Shown here in pieces: positions 44,520 through 57,203 of a stretch of 64,000 nucleotides of DNA. Within the stretch, counting starts at the first letter, position 1. The number at the start of each line of letters is the position of its first letter. Source of the stretch: Carettochelys insculpta (lineage: Eukaryota; Chordata; Testudines; Carettochelyidae); contig NC_134138.1 in assembly GCF_033958435.1 (NCBI RefSeq), positions 29,728,598 to 29,792,597 of the forward strand, written 5' to 3'. The position numbers and the translations under genes were made by a program. The notes under the pieces were generated by a model that had not been told where the DNA came from, did not search any database, and saw only the letters and a list, made by a program, of their open reading frames with translations.

Positions 44520-46474
44520 ATATTACTCTTTGATTACCCACTACAGCCTGGGATAGCCTGTTGTTTTTTGTCAGTTTTAGAATCGTTAAGAAAAAAATAC
44601 ACGGCAGCTAGGATTTTGCACCACAGATGTATACGTTTCTGAACTAACTCTCAGCAGGCATAATGATAAAAGCAAGCTGTCTGTTTAAAAGGGGTGAAAG
44701 GACACAGAATTGTCCTGCAGAAGCCATTTTAAGGTCACTTTTCCGTGTGTATGCTAGATGAATGTGTTAGAACTGCTTACTTTGGTGCTTTTTGAACTTC
44801 CTTTTTTATTTTGGGCAGCAACAAAGGCTTTCTTTGGTGAATAATAGCATAATGCTAGCACTCAGGCCATCACCCTTGATTTTTGAGGAATGTAGTCTCT
44901 CTGGGAGAGTTTGAGGAGAGGGGAGAGAAGAGGTCTGGTTTAGTATTTTGAAGTAGAAGGCCACCATGAAAAAAAGCAGATGCTATCGTCCTTATTGCAA
45001 AGAATAGCACTGCACTGGCACTGGTTCAGCAAAGAGCTGTAATAAATAGCTGCTACCAGCATAGCCACGTTGTCGATCTGATATACCTTCTTTGCTGCTA
45101 ATAAAGATAGCTGTACAAGTGTTGATGAGCGAATTACTATCTCTGTTCATAGACATCCCATCTAACAGCTGATATAATAATGTGGATGGATAGCCCTAGA
45201 AACAGCTCTGCTATTGATACTCCTGTCTGTAATGCTTTCAGCTCAAGCTCCACGTACAGCCAGAGATAATAGATTTCAGCTTGTACCTTTGCAAGGTTCT
45301 GCATCGCGCCATTGTTTCCTTTTTAATTGCTTTAATGTACAGTGTAAATCCCCCCTCCAAAAAAAAAGTTACAATTCAGCAAATCAGCCCATATTTACAT
45401 TAAGGGAGACTTTAAAGCAGATTTTTATTATTAATTTTCAAGAGGGAAAGCTGTATGAGGATAATTACCTTTTTAATGATGGCTGGGACCAGAGGTGACA
45501 TGCAGCTGTTGGTTCAAAATACCTACCGCAACCCCACGACCCTCTCCTCACAAAAATAAATAAAAAAATAAAATATATAAAACCTAACATAAATCTGGGC
45601 CAGAATGGGGTAGAGGGTCATAAGCCTGCATCGTCGCGGATCTTGTCCTTCCATGCCTCTAATTGAGGGGTGTTTTTAATTGTCTTCAGTAGCCTTGTTA
45701 CACACAATCTATGCCCGAGAAAAAAAGATTACATGGAACTTTCATCAATATAAATGAAGTCTAGTCCCAATGAGAATTATTGGATGCTAAAACCTGCTGT
45801 TTCAAGAAGCTGTCAGTCTGATTTGTCTAATTTTTAAAAATATAAATATACTACCATTGCTCTCTTTGGCATGGCTTTCTCAGTTCAGTTTTTCATAGTT
45901 TCCAATAGTCTGGAGAATTTCCTAAGTGCATTCATAAATTCAAAAGGGGAAAATACAAGCACATCTTTGATGATGCAAGAAGGTATCTTATTGTGCTGTT
46001 ATCACTTCCGTTCATAGACGAGCCAGTAGAAATGAGTAAATTGAACCCAATTCTGATCTTGGTTATTTGCAGCCAGGTCCTTTTCTTCCAGTAATGATAC
46101 TCCGTATTTTCGTGAGTGTAAAGGAGAGTGGGAGTTTGACCAAATGAAGCAGACTGGTCTGAATCCAACAAGGCTTATGCCAAAACTTTCAAACCATATT
46201 ATTTCATAGCTACTTAAAACGATGTTGGTTTTGGGCATGCTGGACTACTGCATATGAAATAAGATGCCTCTGTAAGTTTTCCATCTAATATATTAAAATT
46301 CTCAGTCGGTGAATGTTAGTGAAATGGAGGCCAAGCTACAATGAGTCGGACTCTAATCATTTTTATATAGCTGGTAGATAGGCCTTTCAGTTTTTTGTTT
46401 TTTAAAATAAAAATGTGAGTTCCCATTCTCCAGCCTTGCTTTAACTTTGACCTGGAAGAAACCACTCTGAATGA

Positions 46475-46477
<3 letters not shown>
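44520..46477. other. No gene seen
   Basis: AT-rich, unrecognised sequence. Frames of up to 94 codons are not recognisable. Confidence 0.5.

Positions 46478-46513
<36 letters not shown>
46478..46513 (+). repeat. (GT)n microsatellite
   Basis: About 18 GT units without interruption. The His/Thr run in the reverse-strand frame here is an artefact of this repeat. Confidence 0.95.
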
Positions 46514-46517
<4 letters not shown>

Positions 46518-48583
46518 CTCCCATTGACTTCAGTTAGGCAGGATTTCCCATCCAGAGGCTGTCTCAGTCTCCATTCATATTTAATCCTTGAGCTCACTTG
46601 CTGAGATTGTGAGCTGGGGTTCAGGTGATTGTAACTCTGTGGCTCTTTTATTTGTGCAATCAAGAACAAGAGGTATAATAATCTGGTAAAAGCCTTTGCT
46701 TGTGTTGTCTGAAAAGTACTGTGATTGATTCTGAGATTTTCAGAGCATGTTCTCATGTAGATGCACACAGAGGTACAGGCATAACTTTCCCTAGATCCTA
46801 ATATATCTCAAAAAGAAAAAAGCAGAGTTGTTTTACTGCATTTGCAAGCATAGAAGTAATTGATTGATAATTCTTCATTGGCTATGGCCTTATTCCTATC
46901 AGTAACTGCGTAAGATAACATAAGTGGCTTTTGAGGTATATTGTATCCCCTTTCCCTCTTGTATTAATAGTAAATTGTGCAGCAGTTGTACGTAAACTGC
47001 ATAGGAACCCTGGTTTTTAAAATTTTGGAAATCCATCTAGTGCTTTAAAAGCTGGCACGTAAGGGAACCCCTTTTCCAGTGAGTATTATGAGCTGTCATT
47101 TTGCTTTCACACAGTGGATTTGCTTGCTTTGATGCACCTGCAATAGTTTATTAAAATGTGGTGAGCTAATTTACTGTGTCATATTGCACACATGCATATA
47201 TAATATATATAGTGTGTGTAAATATACATATATACACACACACACCTATATATACATACTAAGGCCCTTATGTGTGCTTATGTACTTTCATGTGTATATG
47301 TTTGTGTGTGTACATGCACACTGTGAAGCTCCAACTGCAGGGTGTGTGTATTTATTATATAGTGTGGGTGAGATAATGTCTTGTTTTAAAGGTGTAAAAA
47401 TACATAGAGTTTGGCATGAAAAAAATCAGGATGATTGTGAGCTAAGCTTAGTGACACGGCATGAAATGCTGGCCATACTGAACTCATAGTTTTTTGCTGT
47501 TGACTTATATGGGGTCAGGATTTCTTCCATGATATAGGTTCAGTCCTGACTTTATTGTGGTAATTTTTTAAATTATGTGGTTTTCACCTCAAAGCTTTGT
47601 AGCACGTCTTTATTAAAAACAATATGTCACGGTCGTTTCTGATTCTGCACCTTTGCCAGTTTCAACTCTAGTAAAACCCTTTTCTACAAAATGCATTTTC
47701 CAGAGTTTCTAAATGCGAATTCAGCTTGTGTGATTGTCTGTATAAAAGCACTTCTTGATAGTCTAAGATAATGTAAATTCAATCTTGATAAGTGCTTCTT
47801 GTGAATGCAACCTTTCCCCTGCAGTAGGACACATCAGCATAAATATATTCAAATAGATCCACATACAGGCAAGTGACCTCTTATTCAAAATGCCTTTTAA
47901 GATATCACTGAAGGGTCTATTATCTATCACAAAGTTTTTGTGTAGATTAGGAGAAACAGTAAGAGAGCACATTTTTTGCTTCTATAACAAAACAAATCAG
48001 AACTTGTATTAGACACTGTTTCTCCGTACCATCTTCTGAGCTGATTGGTATCATTATCTGAGCTCTGGAAAGTGCTGTTCACTCATTTCCCCCCTTCTGT
48101 GACACATTCCAAGCTTAACAGCTAATGTAGGAGCTGTCTATTGTAAATAAATCACAGCACAATAGAACTGGAAGCACAGGAATCTTTGCTCCTGTCTTCT
48201 GGTGATTTTTCTCCAGCTTCTCAGCCAAACTCCAGATCTTTCTACTACAGTTTTTAACATTCACAATCTGCACCATATAAAGAGTGATGTGTGAGGGTAG
48301 GGCGAAAGCTTTGTGGGGAGGGGAGAACCCCACAAGAAAATCTAATGGTACTCTTCATTGATACCAATTCCTAACTTAAAGATTCTTCAGTATAGACACA
48401 CACATTCATTGTTCACACAGTCTGACCTCCAGGTCCACATGAATCTGAACAAATAGAAAAAATTAAGAGCAATTTGAAAGTGTGATGAGAAACCAGTAGA
48501 TTAGTTACATTAAAAAGGAAAATCATGTTAGCTGGCTTCCCTTTTTCTACCTGAAAAGTTTTTGTTTGGTTGTTTTTTGTTTA
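46514..48583. other. No gene seen; TA/CA-rich tract at 47195-47260
   Basis: No recognisable gene. A patch of mixed TATATA and CACACA repeats lies at about 47195-47260. Confidence 0.5.
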
Positions 48584-48665
48584 CATAGAACAGAGTCCTA
48601 GAACTGGAAAGAACCTTGAGAAGTTATTTAGTCCAATGGACTAAATAACCCTGCACTCATGGGCA
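48584..48665 (-). mobile_element. CR1/SINE 3' tail fragment, reverse
   Basis: The pieces ACAGAGTCCTAGAACTGGAA, AGAACCTTGAGAAGTTATTT and AGTCCAATGGACTAAATAAC resemble the reverse complement of the CR1-like 3' end also seen at 58019 and 60079. Confidence 0.65.
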
Positions 48666-48879
48666 GCATGATTGGCAGCTAGGCTAGTGAGTGGGCTTTA
48701 TGGGCAGTGGGTGAAGACCCAGCTGGGGAAGGCAGGTCCCCGACCTGCACTTCTGCCCTAGGCCCTGCCTGTTCCACAGTCCCCTGCCATGGAGCCAAGG
48801 CCAGCTCCCCACACCAGTTTACTGTCCCCAGGCCCTGACCATCCCTAGCCCCATAAGTTTCCCTTGTCCCTTTGGGTTG

Positions 48880-49200
48880 TATGGCTCTACCCTACCCAGC
48901 CGGCCACAGCATGTGGTGACCAGAGGACTGGGCTGCTTGCGCCATGGTCCTTACCTTCCCCAGGTAGCTGGAGAGCCATGCTATGACCCCAGCCCTTCTC
49001 AAGCAGCTGCACTGCAGTCCCAGCTCCAGACCTCCCAGGCACCCCTGCCCTCCCATGGCATGCCATGGCTGCAGGCCTACCCAGGTGGCTGGAATGCTTC
49101 ACCATGGCCCCAGCTCTCTCCAGACAGCCAGCCTGCTGCTCTGCAGCCTCAGCACCTCCCTCCTTAGCAAGATGTTCTTTAGGTAACTGTGCTTGCGTAC
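48880..49200. repeat. GC-rich block with imperfect tandem repeat
   Basis: CCAGGTAGCTGG near 48960 and CCAGGTGGCTGG near 49080 start two imperfect copies of a unit of about 120 bp that includes GGCCCCAGC/GACCCCAGC, CAGCTGCAC/CTGCTGCTC and ACCTCCC. Open frames of 96-155 codons on both strands come from this composition. No protein family is recognisable. Confidence 0.5.
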
Positions 49201-49787
49201 CTAGAATTTGCAGCATATGCTGCCTGAACCATGGCAGCACTTTGATTGGATGCAGAAGCTGCATACAGCTCTCTCAGTCAAGGTGGTTTGCAATCAGCAC
49301 CCACCTCACTTCACGTACCCAGGCTTTATGTACGTGTCGCTTCAGTAATATGGGTGGGGGACAGACTCCACAGATGGAAATCAGTGGAATCTGGTTCCCT
49401 GGTGCATTGGCAACAATAATTAAAATGTCATGCGTGCATAGAGCTCTGATGGTCCTCATGCAGCCTGTGTCACAGGTCGCTCACCATAGGTTTATCTATC
49501 TAGACCATCCTGCCTGGTGTTTTGACTTTTGAGGAACTGCAAATTGTTAGTTGGCTTTTTGTTTTGCAGACTCCTGTTTGATAGCCTCATAAGGACCTTT
49601 CAAGAGTCTGTCTTGCTTCAGTGCCATTTTTTCCCCCGTCAGTAGGCCATCCCTAACCACTTTTCCCAAGAGAATGGTTTAAGATACATTGATGGAATCA
49701 CAGAAGTCTTGGACTTGTGCATTAGATCTTCTATGAATGCATAAGATATTAGTGGCTTTTTAGAATGTGGAGTAGCTGATTATTTTA

Positions 49788-49826
<39 letters not shown>

Positions 49827-51040
49827 GCCTTTGCTTATCTACCTCCATCCTGCAACCGTGCTCTTTATATTCACACTAATTACAAGGAATTTTTAAATAT
49901 TTTGTGGTTTGTGCCAACCTTTATCAGTTTCCTGGAGCCCATTAATACTTTGCAAATATCATATTTATGGGCATGCCCTTCCCATTACTGTTTTTCACTT
50001 CATCTCCTTTTTTAAAATTTGTCAAATTGTTTTTTTTTCAGTTTCATTAATGACCGTACAGAAACCTGGATAAGATCCATGCTTCACACAATGGATATTT
50101 TGCCTTCCATTTTCCTGACTGTCTCTGACCTCAGTTTGAAATCTTACGGAAAGCACAATTTTTAATGTGGATGACTGCTTGGTAATGTGTGAAGCCAAGA
50201 ATTTGGCAGGAGAGTGAGAACTATGAGATTCTTCTACTTATTTAGCTTCATGCACTGTTTCCTTTAACAGACCAGCTGGGTGCCAGTTTTCTTAAAGTTT
50301 ATTGCGTGGTTTAGTAGATTTCAGCTCCTACCATTGCTGTGGATGTCTGGCTTCTGGAATGGCTCTTGTAGAAACAGAAGGGGGTGGTTGTATATGCTTG
50401 TGCATGGTCCAGGTGTTTGTTACGGCTTGTAGTGAATAGTGTGGTGATAGCCTGTAATTCAACAAAATGGCAGCTACAGACAATAGGAACAAGAGTGTGA
50501 GCTCCAATAAAAGAGAATGTGATTAACATTTCCAGCATGAAACCTTTGGTCAACAGGAAAGAGGGAAAAACGCGAAGCAGTTTTGACATATGAGAACAAG
50601 GGCATTTCTTATTGCCTAGGCTGTGCCTTGAGACTTGGAAATTCCCCTCTTTGTTGACGAAGCATGCAAATGTTCTTATTATTTTTTGTAATTGGCTTTA
50701 TTAAAGAAAAGTTATTACCCGGGCTATAACTTTCTTATAACATTGTGTCAAAGATACTGTTTTACGTGCTGACACTGCAGACTCAACTGGAGTTAAAAGC
50801 ATGCTGTTCAGAAGCATTTTATTTTTTGAGAATCTTTAATTTCTTGAACATGCCCTGCTGTAAGCAGAATAAACAGCAGTCCCTTCCAGCACTGTTGTAT
50901 GAGAGTGTTAAAGGATTTGGATCAAATTAAGTGTTAATCCTTTTTCATAAATCAAGGGACTAGTTTCTTAGAAAAAGACTTCAGTGGTTACTAATCCCAA
51001 TTTTAACCACAGGAACCGCCTGAGCAGTTCCCTCTTTGAG
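49201..51040. other. No gene seen
   Basis: Unrecognised sequence apart from the CT tract listed separately. Short frames only. Confidence 0.5.
49792..49823 (+). repeat. (CT)n microsatellite
   Basis: An uninterrupted TC/CT dinucleotide run of about 16 units. Confidence 0.95.
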
Positions 51041-51041
51041 T

Positions 51042-51688
51042 GGCTCTACACTGCTTGCTTCCTTCAGCGATATGTAGTGTACATGTAGACTCCCCTCCTC
51101 CCCTGCCAAATAGCAGTGTAGATGACAAGGCAAAGGCCTGGGCTTAGGGCAGGGCGTGCAAGGCGGTTGTCTAGGGTTCTGTGCTCCCACTGGCCAGGCC
51201 CCACTGGCAGTGTTCCACCTTGGACCTCGCCCACTGGCCGAGCCCCTCTGGCTGTGTGCAACCTTGGACCCACCCACTGGCTGGACCCCACTGGCAGCGT
51301 GCCACCGTGGGCCCCACAAGCTCTTTGGCTGGGTCTGGCAAGGCATGTCTTAAGCAAAGACATATTTTGATGGTAAGGGCATATACCCTGCACAGCTCTT
51401 GGCTCGCCCATGTTGTGCTTCACTGTCCACACCACTGCTTTAAACAATGTAGAGTCCCTGGTACTGGAGCTTTCCTGTGCTTCAGGAAAGCTCCTGGCAG
51501 CTCGCTTCTGCTGGAGCCTTTCCCTTGCCTTGGTGAAAGGCTCTGGTAGCAAGGAAAGGCTCATCCAGCAGCTCCCCTCTTCAGGAAAAGGCACACTAGC
51601 AATGTAGTGTAGTATGGACGCAATCTGCTTTTCACTGCGGGGTGCACCTACATGTACCCTGCAGGTGAAGTGTAGTGTAGATGCAGCT
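51042..51688. mobile_element. Possible large non-autonomous DNA transposon
   Basis: Candidate ends GGCTCTACACTGCTTGC and AGTGTAGTGTAGATGCAGC are inverted relatives of the 'CTACACT' type. Inside, short inverted pieces recur (GGAGCTTTCCTGTGCTTCAG / AGGAAAGCTCC). No clear target duplication. Frames on both strands (up to 176 codons, minus, 51064-51594) come from the repeats and show no known domain. Confidence 0.4.
51187..51318 (+). repeat. Minisatellite, three units of about 43 bp
   Basis: Three imperfect units built on CCCACTGGC, then a GCCCC(A/T)CTGGC-like block and a CA(A/C)C(C)TTGGACC-like block. It lies inside the possible transposon at 51042. Confidence 0.65.
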
Positions 51689-52039
51689 GTTGATTCTAGA
51701 TTACCTAGATGATTCAGGATCCCTTGCTTTTGCTCTCTTCAGGTTGAGCACAGGAGAGAGACAGGATAATCCTCTCTGGCTGCCCCAGTGCTACCCATTG
51801 TGTAAAAAGCTCAAATACACAGAATGCCTCTGTCACTTCAAGCTCTAGGGAGGTTGTCTCATCCAGCGTAGTCTGTTAGTGAGTCAGGTCTGTGGCTGAA
51901 TTGATCTGTGTGGATCTGCTGTGCTTTGCTAATAGCGCCTTTTGCACAGCCACTGCTTTGGTAGATCTGTCCATCCATTGCTGTGGGCTTGTGCCAAGTC
52001 ACAAAATATTTCAGTGCCTGCATCCCTTTCCCTGATGCA

Positions 52040-52141
52040 AAAACAATGCCATAGTCTGATGAAGTGAGTCTGTGCTCACCAAAGCTCATGCTCAAAACTT
52101 TTCTGTTAGTCTATAAGGTGCCACAGGACCCTTCGTTGCTG
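52040..52141 (+). mobile_element. Penelope-like terminal repeat fragment
   Basis: Reads TAGTCTGATGAAGTGAGTCT, AAAGCTCATGCTCAAAACTT, TCTGTTAGTCTATAAGGTGC and CACAGGACCCTTCGTTGC. This is the inverted terminal repeat found at 61432-61531, so it marks the 3' end of a plus-strand Penelope-like copy. The rest of that copy is not recognisable upstream. Confidence 0.75.
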
Positions 52142-53289
52142 TTACAGTCAGGCAGGGCACTCCCTCGTCTGGGCGGTAAGACCATGTAAAGTGTGTCCTT
52201 TCCAACTCACTTAAGATGCAAGCACTTGAAGCAGCTGGGTTATCTCTAACAAGGAAAGACACTGTCAGTAGCTTTGTGAGCAGCCAGAAGATCTGTGTTC
52301 CCTCCTGGAAAAAGTGGCCCAGTGCTTGCTGAGAATTATCGGGTGGGCGGAAATGGGGGATTAAGTGAATTGTGATTGATTCCTGACCTTGCCAGCATTC
52401 TCTGAGATTTAAGGGGAGAAAACACACAGAAAGGGAGTTTTCCTTAGTGATTTAGCTTTAGGCAAAAGACAGTAAAACCACTGTTGATCTGGGGGCAGAA
52501 GGGCGGGAAGGGAGCAATGACTTTGTACAGAAGTGGCTTACATCTCTGACAGGGTCCGGTGAGGAAAATTAAGTATAATAGCCTTGCCAGTTGGTGTTTA
52601 TTCCTGATAAGGAGGATCAAAAAGTGAGTTGCTGACTATGAAGTGGGAGGAGGGAGGTGAGCGAAAGGAAACAAGAGAGTCACTGTCACAGACACAGGTG
52701 AGACCAGTGGGAAAGTAACCTGTGGGAGATTAAGGACAAGTTCTGATTTCTGCATTCCTTCCAACACTGAGTTTAGCAACATGTTTGAATATAAAAGGGC
52801 TGAACTGATGCGAGGTTCCTTAAGAGGTGGGCCTGCTTATTTCCTTCTCGCCGTTTGAGTTACATTTGCGCATAGCGGTACTCAAAGGATGAAAAATGTC
52901 ACAATTGTGAGGGACTGATCTCTCCTTGCTGCGTGGTCAAGCACCGCATCAGTTTGTCTGGCCATGCTGTTTTGGTAGCAAGCTGAGGCCTTTCTTTTGG
53001 GCTGGATTTCTCTCTCTGCCAGTTAAGGCTTTAATTTTAGTGAAGTCACGTGGTAGGTTGGAATCCTGTAATAATAAAGATAGAAGGCAATTTCCCTAAA
53101 GGAAAAAATAGTATGGGCTATCTGGCTTGGCCTCTGCTAATGATTTGACACAGGGCTTCTAGAAGATAGAGTTTTACTGTTTCGTGAGGAGCCTTGCACT
53201 TGGAAAGTCATTCACTATGGACTTCATTAATATTCCGCTGTGGGCTGCACCTCCTCTGATGTCACCTGTACCTTGCCTGCGTATGCAGT
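52142..53289. other. No gene seen
   Basis: Unrecognised sequence. A 111-codon reverse frame (52092-52427) starts in the Penelope fragment and has no recognisable domain. Confidence 0.5.
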
Positions 53290-53935
53290 GGAAATGAAGG
53301 TGAGAGAGAATGACAATGTATACTACTACTTAACCCTTGTACTCCAATTGGAGCATAGGTCATCTACAAGTCTGCCAACTTCACTCTATCTTGAGACAAA
53401 ACTTCTAGCTGGCTCCAGGAGTCGACCAGTTGTTGTCCTTCAATCTCAGTATATCTTTTCAGTGTTGTCTGAGGTCTTCCTCTGTTGCATTTTCCATGTG
53501 AGAGCTTGACCAACTATGCTGGATGATGGTTTTCTGAGAGTGTGGCCTAGCCATCCCCACTTTCTTCTCTTGAGTTGAGTGTCAAGCGGTTCTTGTCCTG
53601 CTCTGTTCCAAAGCTCCTCATTTGTGACAGTATCTTGCCATTTGATATGAAAAATTTACCTCAGACCTCTGTTTATGAATATCTGTAGCTTGTGAATTGA
53701 AGACTTTTTAGTATACCAGGTCTCACATCCATACAAGAGTACACCCTTCACATTTGTATTTCAGATTCACAGTTTCTTCTTTGCAGATATCATCTGCCAA
53801 CTCCATATGGGACAGAGAGTCTTGAATGCAGCTGTATTTCCAATTCCAAATGAGGTTTGTGGTTGACTGAACAGTTTGTAATTCTGATGCTCAGAACTCT
53901 GATCTTCTGCTGTATGCCATAGTAAGGGAGGCCTT
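53290..53935 (-). pseudogene. RTE-like LINE reverse transcriptase, C-terminal relic
   Basis: On the minus strand, conceptual translation with frame changes gives VLLYGCETWYTKKSSIHKLQ, then IKWQDTVTNEELWNRAGQEP, LDTQLKRRKWGWLGHTLRKP and QALTW. The 'LLYGCETW' block, the 'NEELW.R.GQEP' block and the 'RRKW.W.GHTLRK' block are hallmarks of the C-terminal part of endonuclease-reverse transcriptase LINE proteins of the RTE-like type. Upstream pieces in other frames (about 53800-53930) extend it. Frameshifts and stops break it. The polymerase catalytic region is not in this window. Family name within the LINE group is inference. Confidence 0.85.
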
Positions 53936-55707
53936 TCTAGGTAAATTGGCCCCTAGAGGTTAAACAAAAATAACTCTGTATAAAAAAGAGCCCTCTTCCA
54001 TGAGAAGTGAGATCAGTGCTTGTCCTTGGTGAGTTCTGATTTTAGAAGGTCATTTTGCTGTGACCTCATAATACGTTCATTGTGTGCATGTGTGTTGTGG
54101 AGATCACTGTTAAACATTAACCACTGGTAAATTTGTCACCATGTAGAACAGATTGTGATGCCATTCCACTGCAATCTATTAGTCCAGAAGCATTTAAATT
54201 TGAATCAAGGGAGGTGATTGTGATCTTGCCTCCTTTATCATCTTGACTTAGAGCATTTTCTCCTCAAGGACATTTAAAACAATGAAGTATAGCTTTCAGA
54301 TTTGTAAAATGCCACCTTATTATCCTGTTAGTCAATTATGGTGGTTGAGGAGCAGGAGTAAGTGACAGTATGGCAGATTACAGCAATCCATTTGCAGTTC
54401 CTGGAGTGTTGTAGTGTATATCATCAGGCTGTTTAAATTTAATGATGGGTTTTTTTCATGTGTGTTAGTGCAGTTAAAGTTGTAATCAAAATGTTTAGGA
54501 AAACCCCTACTGACCTCCATAAATACTCCCTTCTACAACATCGCTTTAATACCTTGTTGTAATCTTTATAAGCAGAGCTGACTCACTAATTAGGGGAAGT
54601 AACCCACTCAGGAAATAGTAAAGTAATTATTTTTACCATTGTACGAAGCTTAAAGACATAAAAGTTGCTGGAAGCATAGCACTTGGATTTTCTTTATTGT
54701 GCTATTTTCCCAGAAGCCACCTGCCCAAATGAGGTGTGGAAAAGAGCTGAAACTGGTAACGTTAACTTATTTCAGTTAATCCTGGTGTGATAGGTGCAGG
54801 GAGGGGAAAATATTTCTTTAGTCAAGCTGATGATTGATGATAACATTAGGCTTGCATGAAGGGTTTTATTCAGACAAGGATTCCTTCTAAAATGGTCAAC
54901 GTGTATCAGCTTTGGTGTTCGTAGATAGTACATTGAGGAAAAGGAAGATGAACAATTAGTGAGAAAACATTGCTTTCATAATTTCTTACTCTTTCAATTC
55001 CATCAGTTTGTAGTGAATGGCTTGCTCCTTGTCCAACCAATTAATGGGCTGCAGCAGCCAACTTTTTTTTTTCTGCCATATGTGCCACCTTTGTCCTCCT
55101 TTCAGCTCTTCGTTCCCCGGTATTATTTACTTGGACCCTGACAAGAACATTCATGATAGCAAAACTGCCACCTTGGTAGGGCCCATACCAATTTCCCTCT
55201 TGACCATCACAGAAGAAAAGGAGTCAAAGAAGGGCAGGAAATGCCTTAATCCAAGGTAGACAGGTGATCAAACAGCAGCAGGACTGGTGTGCTTGCAGGG
55301 ATCAAGTCACCACCCCATGGGTGTCCGCATCCCTTCTTGATGTAAAATAGATGGAGGGCTGCTTTAAGAAGATTTGAAATCCCCGGTCTCCCAGCTGTTA
55401 AATATCATCCAAAGGCTTAGCTCAGCCTGAGCATTCACAGGCCTTTTATCAACCTATAAGTCTCTACCCATTTTTCTTACCTTTGTGGCATTACAACCTA
55501 TTATGTCATTCTATAGTAAGAGTCCCTCCAGCTGATGGCTCATAGTAGATCCACTTTTCTAGTAGTCAGAAAGGCCAACAGCCACCCTGACTCTGGAATT
55601 CAACCTCCTGGCTCTTAAAGGATTCCTGAAACTGCTCTCTTGAGTTTTGTGACATCTTTTGTAATCTCTCCCTCTCTCTACTACAGGACATGTTCACTGG
55701 ACCCAGA

Positions 55708-55708
<1 letters not shown>
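53936..55708. other. No gene seen
   Basis: AT-rich, unrecognised sequence with short chance frames. Confidence 0.5.

Positions 55709-55709
<1 letters not shown>

Positions 55710-55768
<59 letters not shown>
55710..55768. repeat. (AT)n microsatellite
   Basis: About 29 consecutive TA units. Self-complementary, so it can extrude a cruciform, and its length is likely to vary between individuals. Confidence 0.95.
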
Positions 55769-55769
<1 letters not shown>

Positions 55770-55771
<2 letters not shown>

Positions 55772-57190
55772 GCAGTGTAATTGTGTGTAAACGGAGCATA
55801 GGAGTGTGTGGCACATGTATTAGCTGCTGTGCAGAGTGACTCTTAATCATGTTGCAGTTGCACGGCAGAATGGCTCAGGGGCTAGAGGGTAACCCATTCT
55901 GAAAAATGAGAACAGTGAGTTTCCTCTGTAGTACCTCCCTCTAGCACTAGTGTGTATGGAAGGCTAAGGTGCTGGTGCATTAGTTAACATGTAAGGCCAC
56001 GGTAGGACCAAAAAGCCACTTCTGCTGTTGCTTGAAATGCTTGCTTACCCTCTCTGAGCCTCTCTTCCTCCTCCATTTCTGAATCCCACCCATTGTGTTC
56101 CTGTCATGTTGCTGGGGTGTTTTTAAAATGCATTTGTCTTTCCGCTTCTTGTTTAAAAACTTAGTTAAAATGATTAAGTTTGTTGTGTTTGTGTCTTTGT
56201 TTTACCAGCAAACCTCTCCCTCCGAAAGCAGATCTTACTAATTTACAAGGAAAGTTCTCTGGTATGGTGGCATTTCTTGGGGACTGGGTAAGCAGCTCCT
56301 GAATCTGGTTTTGTTTCACATGCAGCTGCTTTTCCCCACCCATCATATATGTCCTTACATTGGATATTCAAGAAAGGGATGGCAAGATGACGGTATAGAC
56401 AAAGGACCTGATAGGGTCTTTGCAAAAGATGGAATTTCATAATCCTGGCCTTCCATACGAGACAAAAGAGGGATTGGTTTTCTCTGGGTCAGATGAATAC
56501 TGTCAGGTTTAAACTGAGATGCTGCTAGATAATGAGTAGTAGAATATAAAACTGAGGAATGCTTCAGGGAATAAATAGTTCTGTTTATATTCTGCAATAA
56601 GGCTTATAATAAGACAAAGGCTGTTACTTGCAGCAAAACCAAGGGCATTGGAAGGATTTTCATTGAGTTGTTAATGAAGGGTCACATTATAATTGAATCA
56701 TATCCATATTGGGAATATATCACATAAAATATAATTGATGAATGTATTATCTGGCTTAAATATGAAATAGAAAAGCCAATTTCCCTTCATTTACAGATTA
56801 TTAAAAGCATTGCCCATGTGGTGCATGACTATTTGTATGTAAGTCTGGTATACTCAGCATACATTTTCCTTAAAAGAAGCCTGGGAGCTTGGAAATTCAG
56901 TCAGTTTGCAGTTGATGAGCTAAAGGGATGCCATCAACTTAAACATCAGTGTTTCACCTCCTCTTGATACAAGTAACATCTAAGATTACCAATATTTGAA
57001 AGAGCAAAGAGAGGAAATATTGTTTTTCTCTTTTTTAGTTTAATTACTTTGCGTGAAACCCTTAAATCACAAGTTTTTGTATTGTACCTCTGCACAGGAG
57101 TGAATTTCACACAGAGTGCATCTGGTAATGTGTTATGAATAGTAAACGGAATTGTTTTCCCTATGTAGTCAGTCAGTTCATTCCTGACTC
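55770..57190. other. No recognised gene; one exon-like interval
   Basis: Mostly unrecognised. The interval 56209-56287 has good splice-site context and two open frames; see the findings. Confidence 0.4.
56209..56287 (+). other. Candidate internal exon (weak)
   Basis: A pyrimidine-rich tract with TTTTACCAG ends at 56208, and the interval is followed by GTAAGC at 56288. The 79 bases are open in two frames, one of which reads KPLPPKADLTNLQGKFSGMV and continues AFLGDW. I do not recognise the peptide. Splice-like signals of this quality also arise by chance in a 64-kb window, so this is only a lead. Confidence 0.18.
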
Positions 57191-57203
57191 ATGATTGTAT
57201 GAG

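Noticed and set aside
46316..46768. 150-codon minus-strand frame with a His/Thr run
   Set aside because: The run is a translation of the GT microsatellite. The rest is not recognisable.
48877..49532. Frames of 96-155 codons on both strands
   Set aside because: They follow an imperfect tandem repeat in GC-rich sequence and match no family.
51064..51594. 176-codon minus-strand frame, longest in the window
   Set aside because: It crosses a minisatellite and inverted repeats. The peptide has repeated 'ARPVG' and 'GTLPVG' type pieces from the 43-bp unit.
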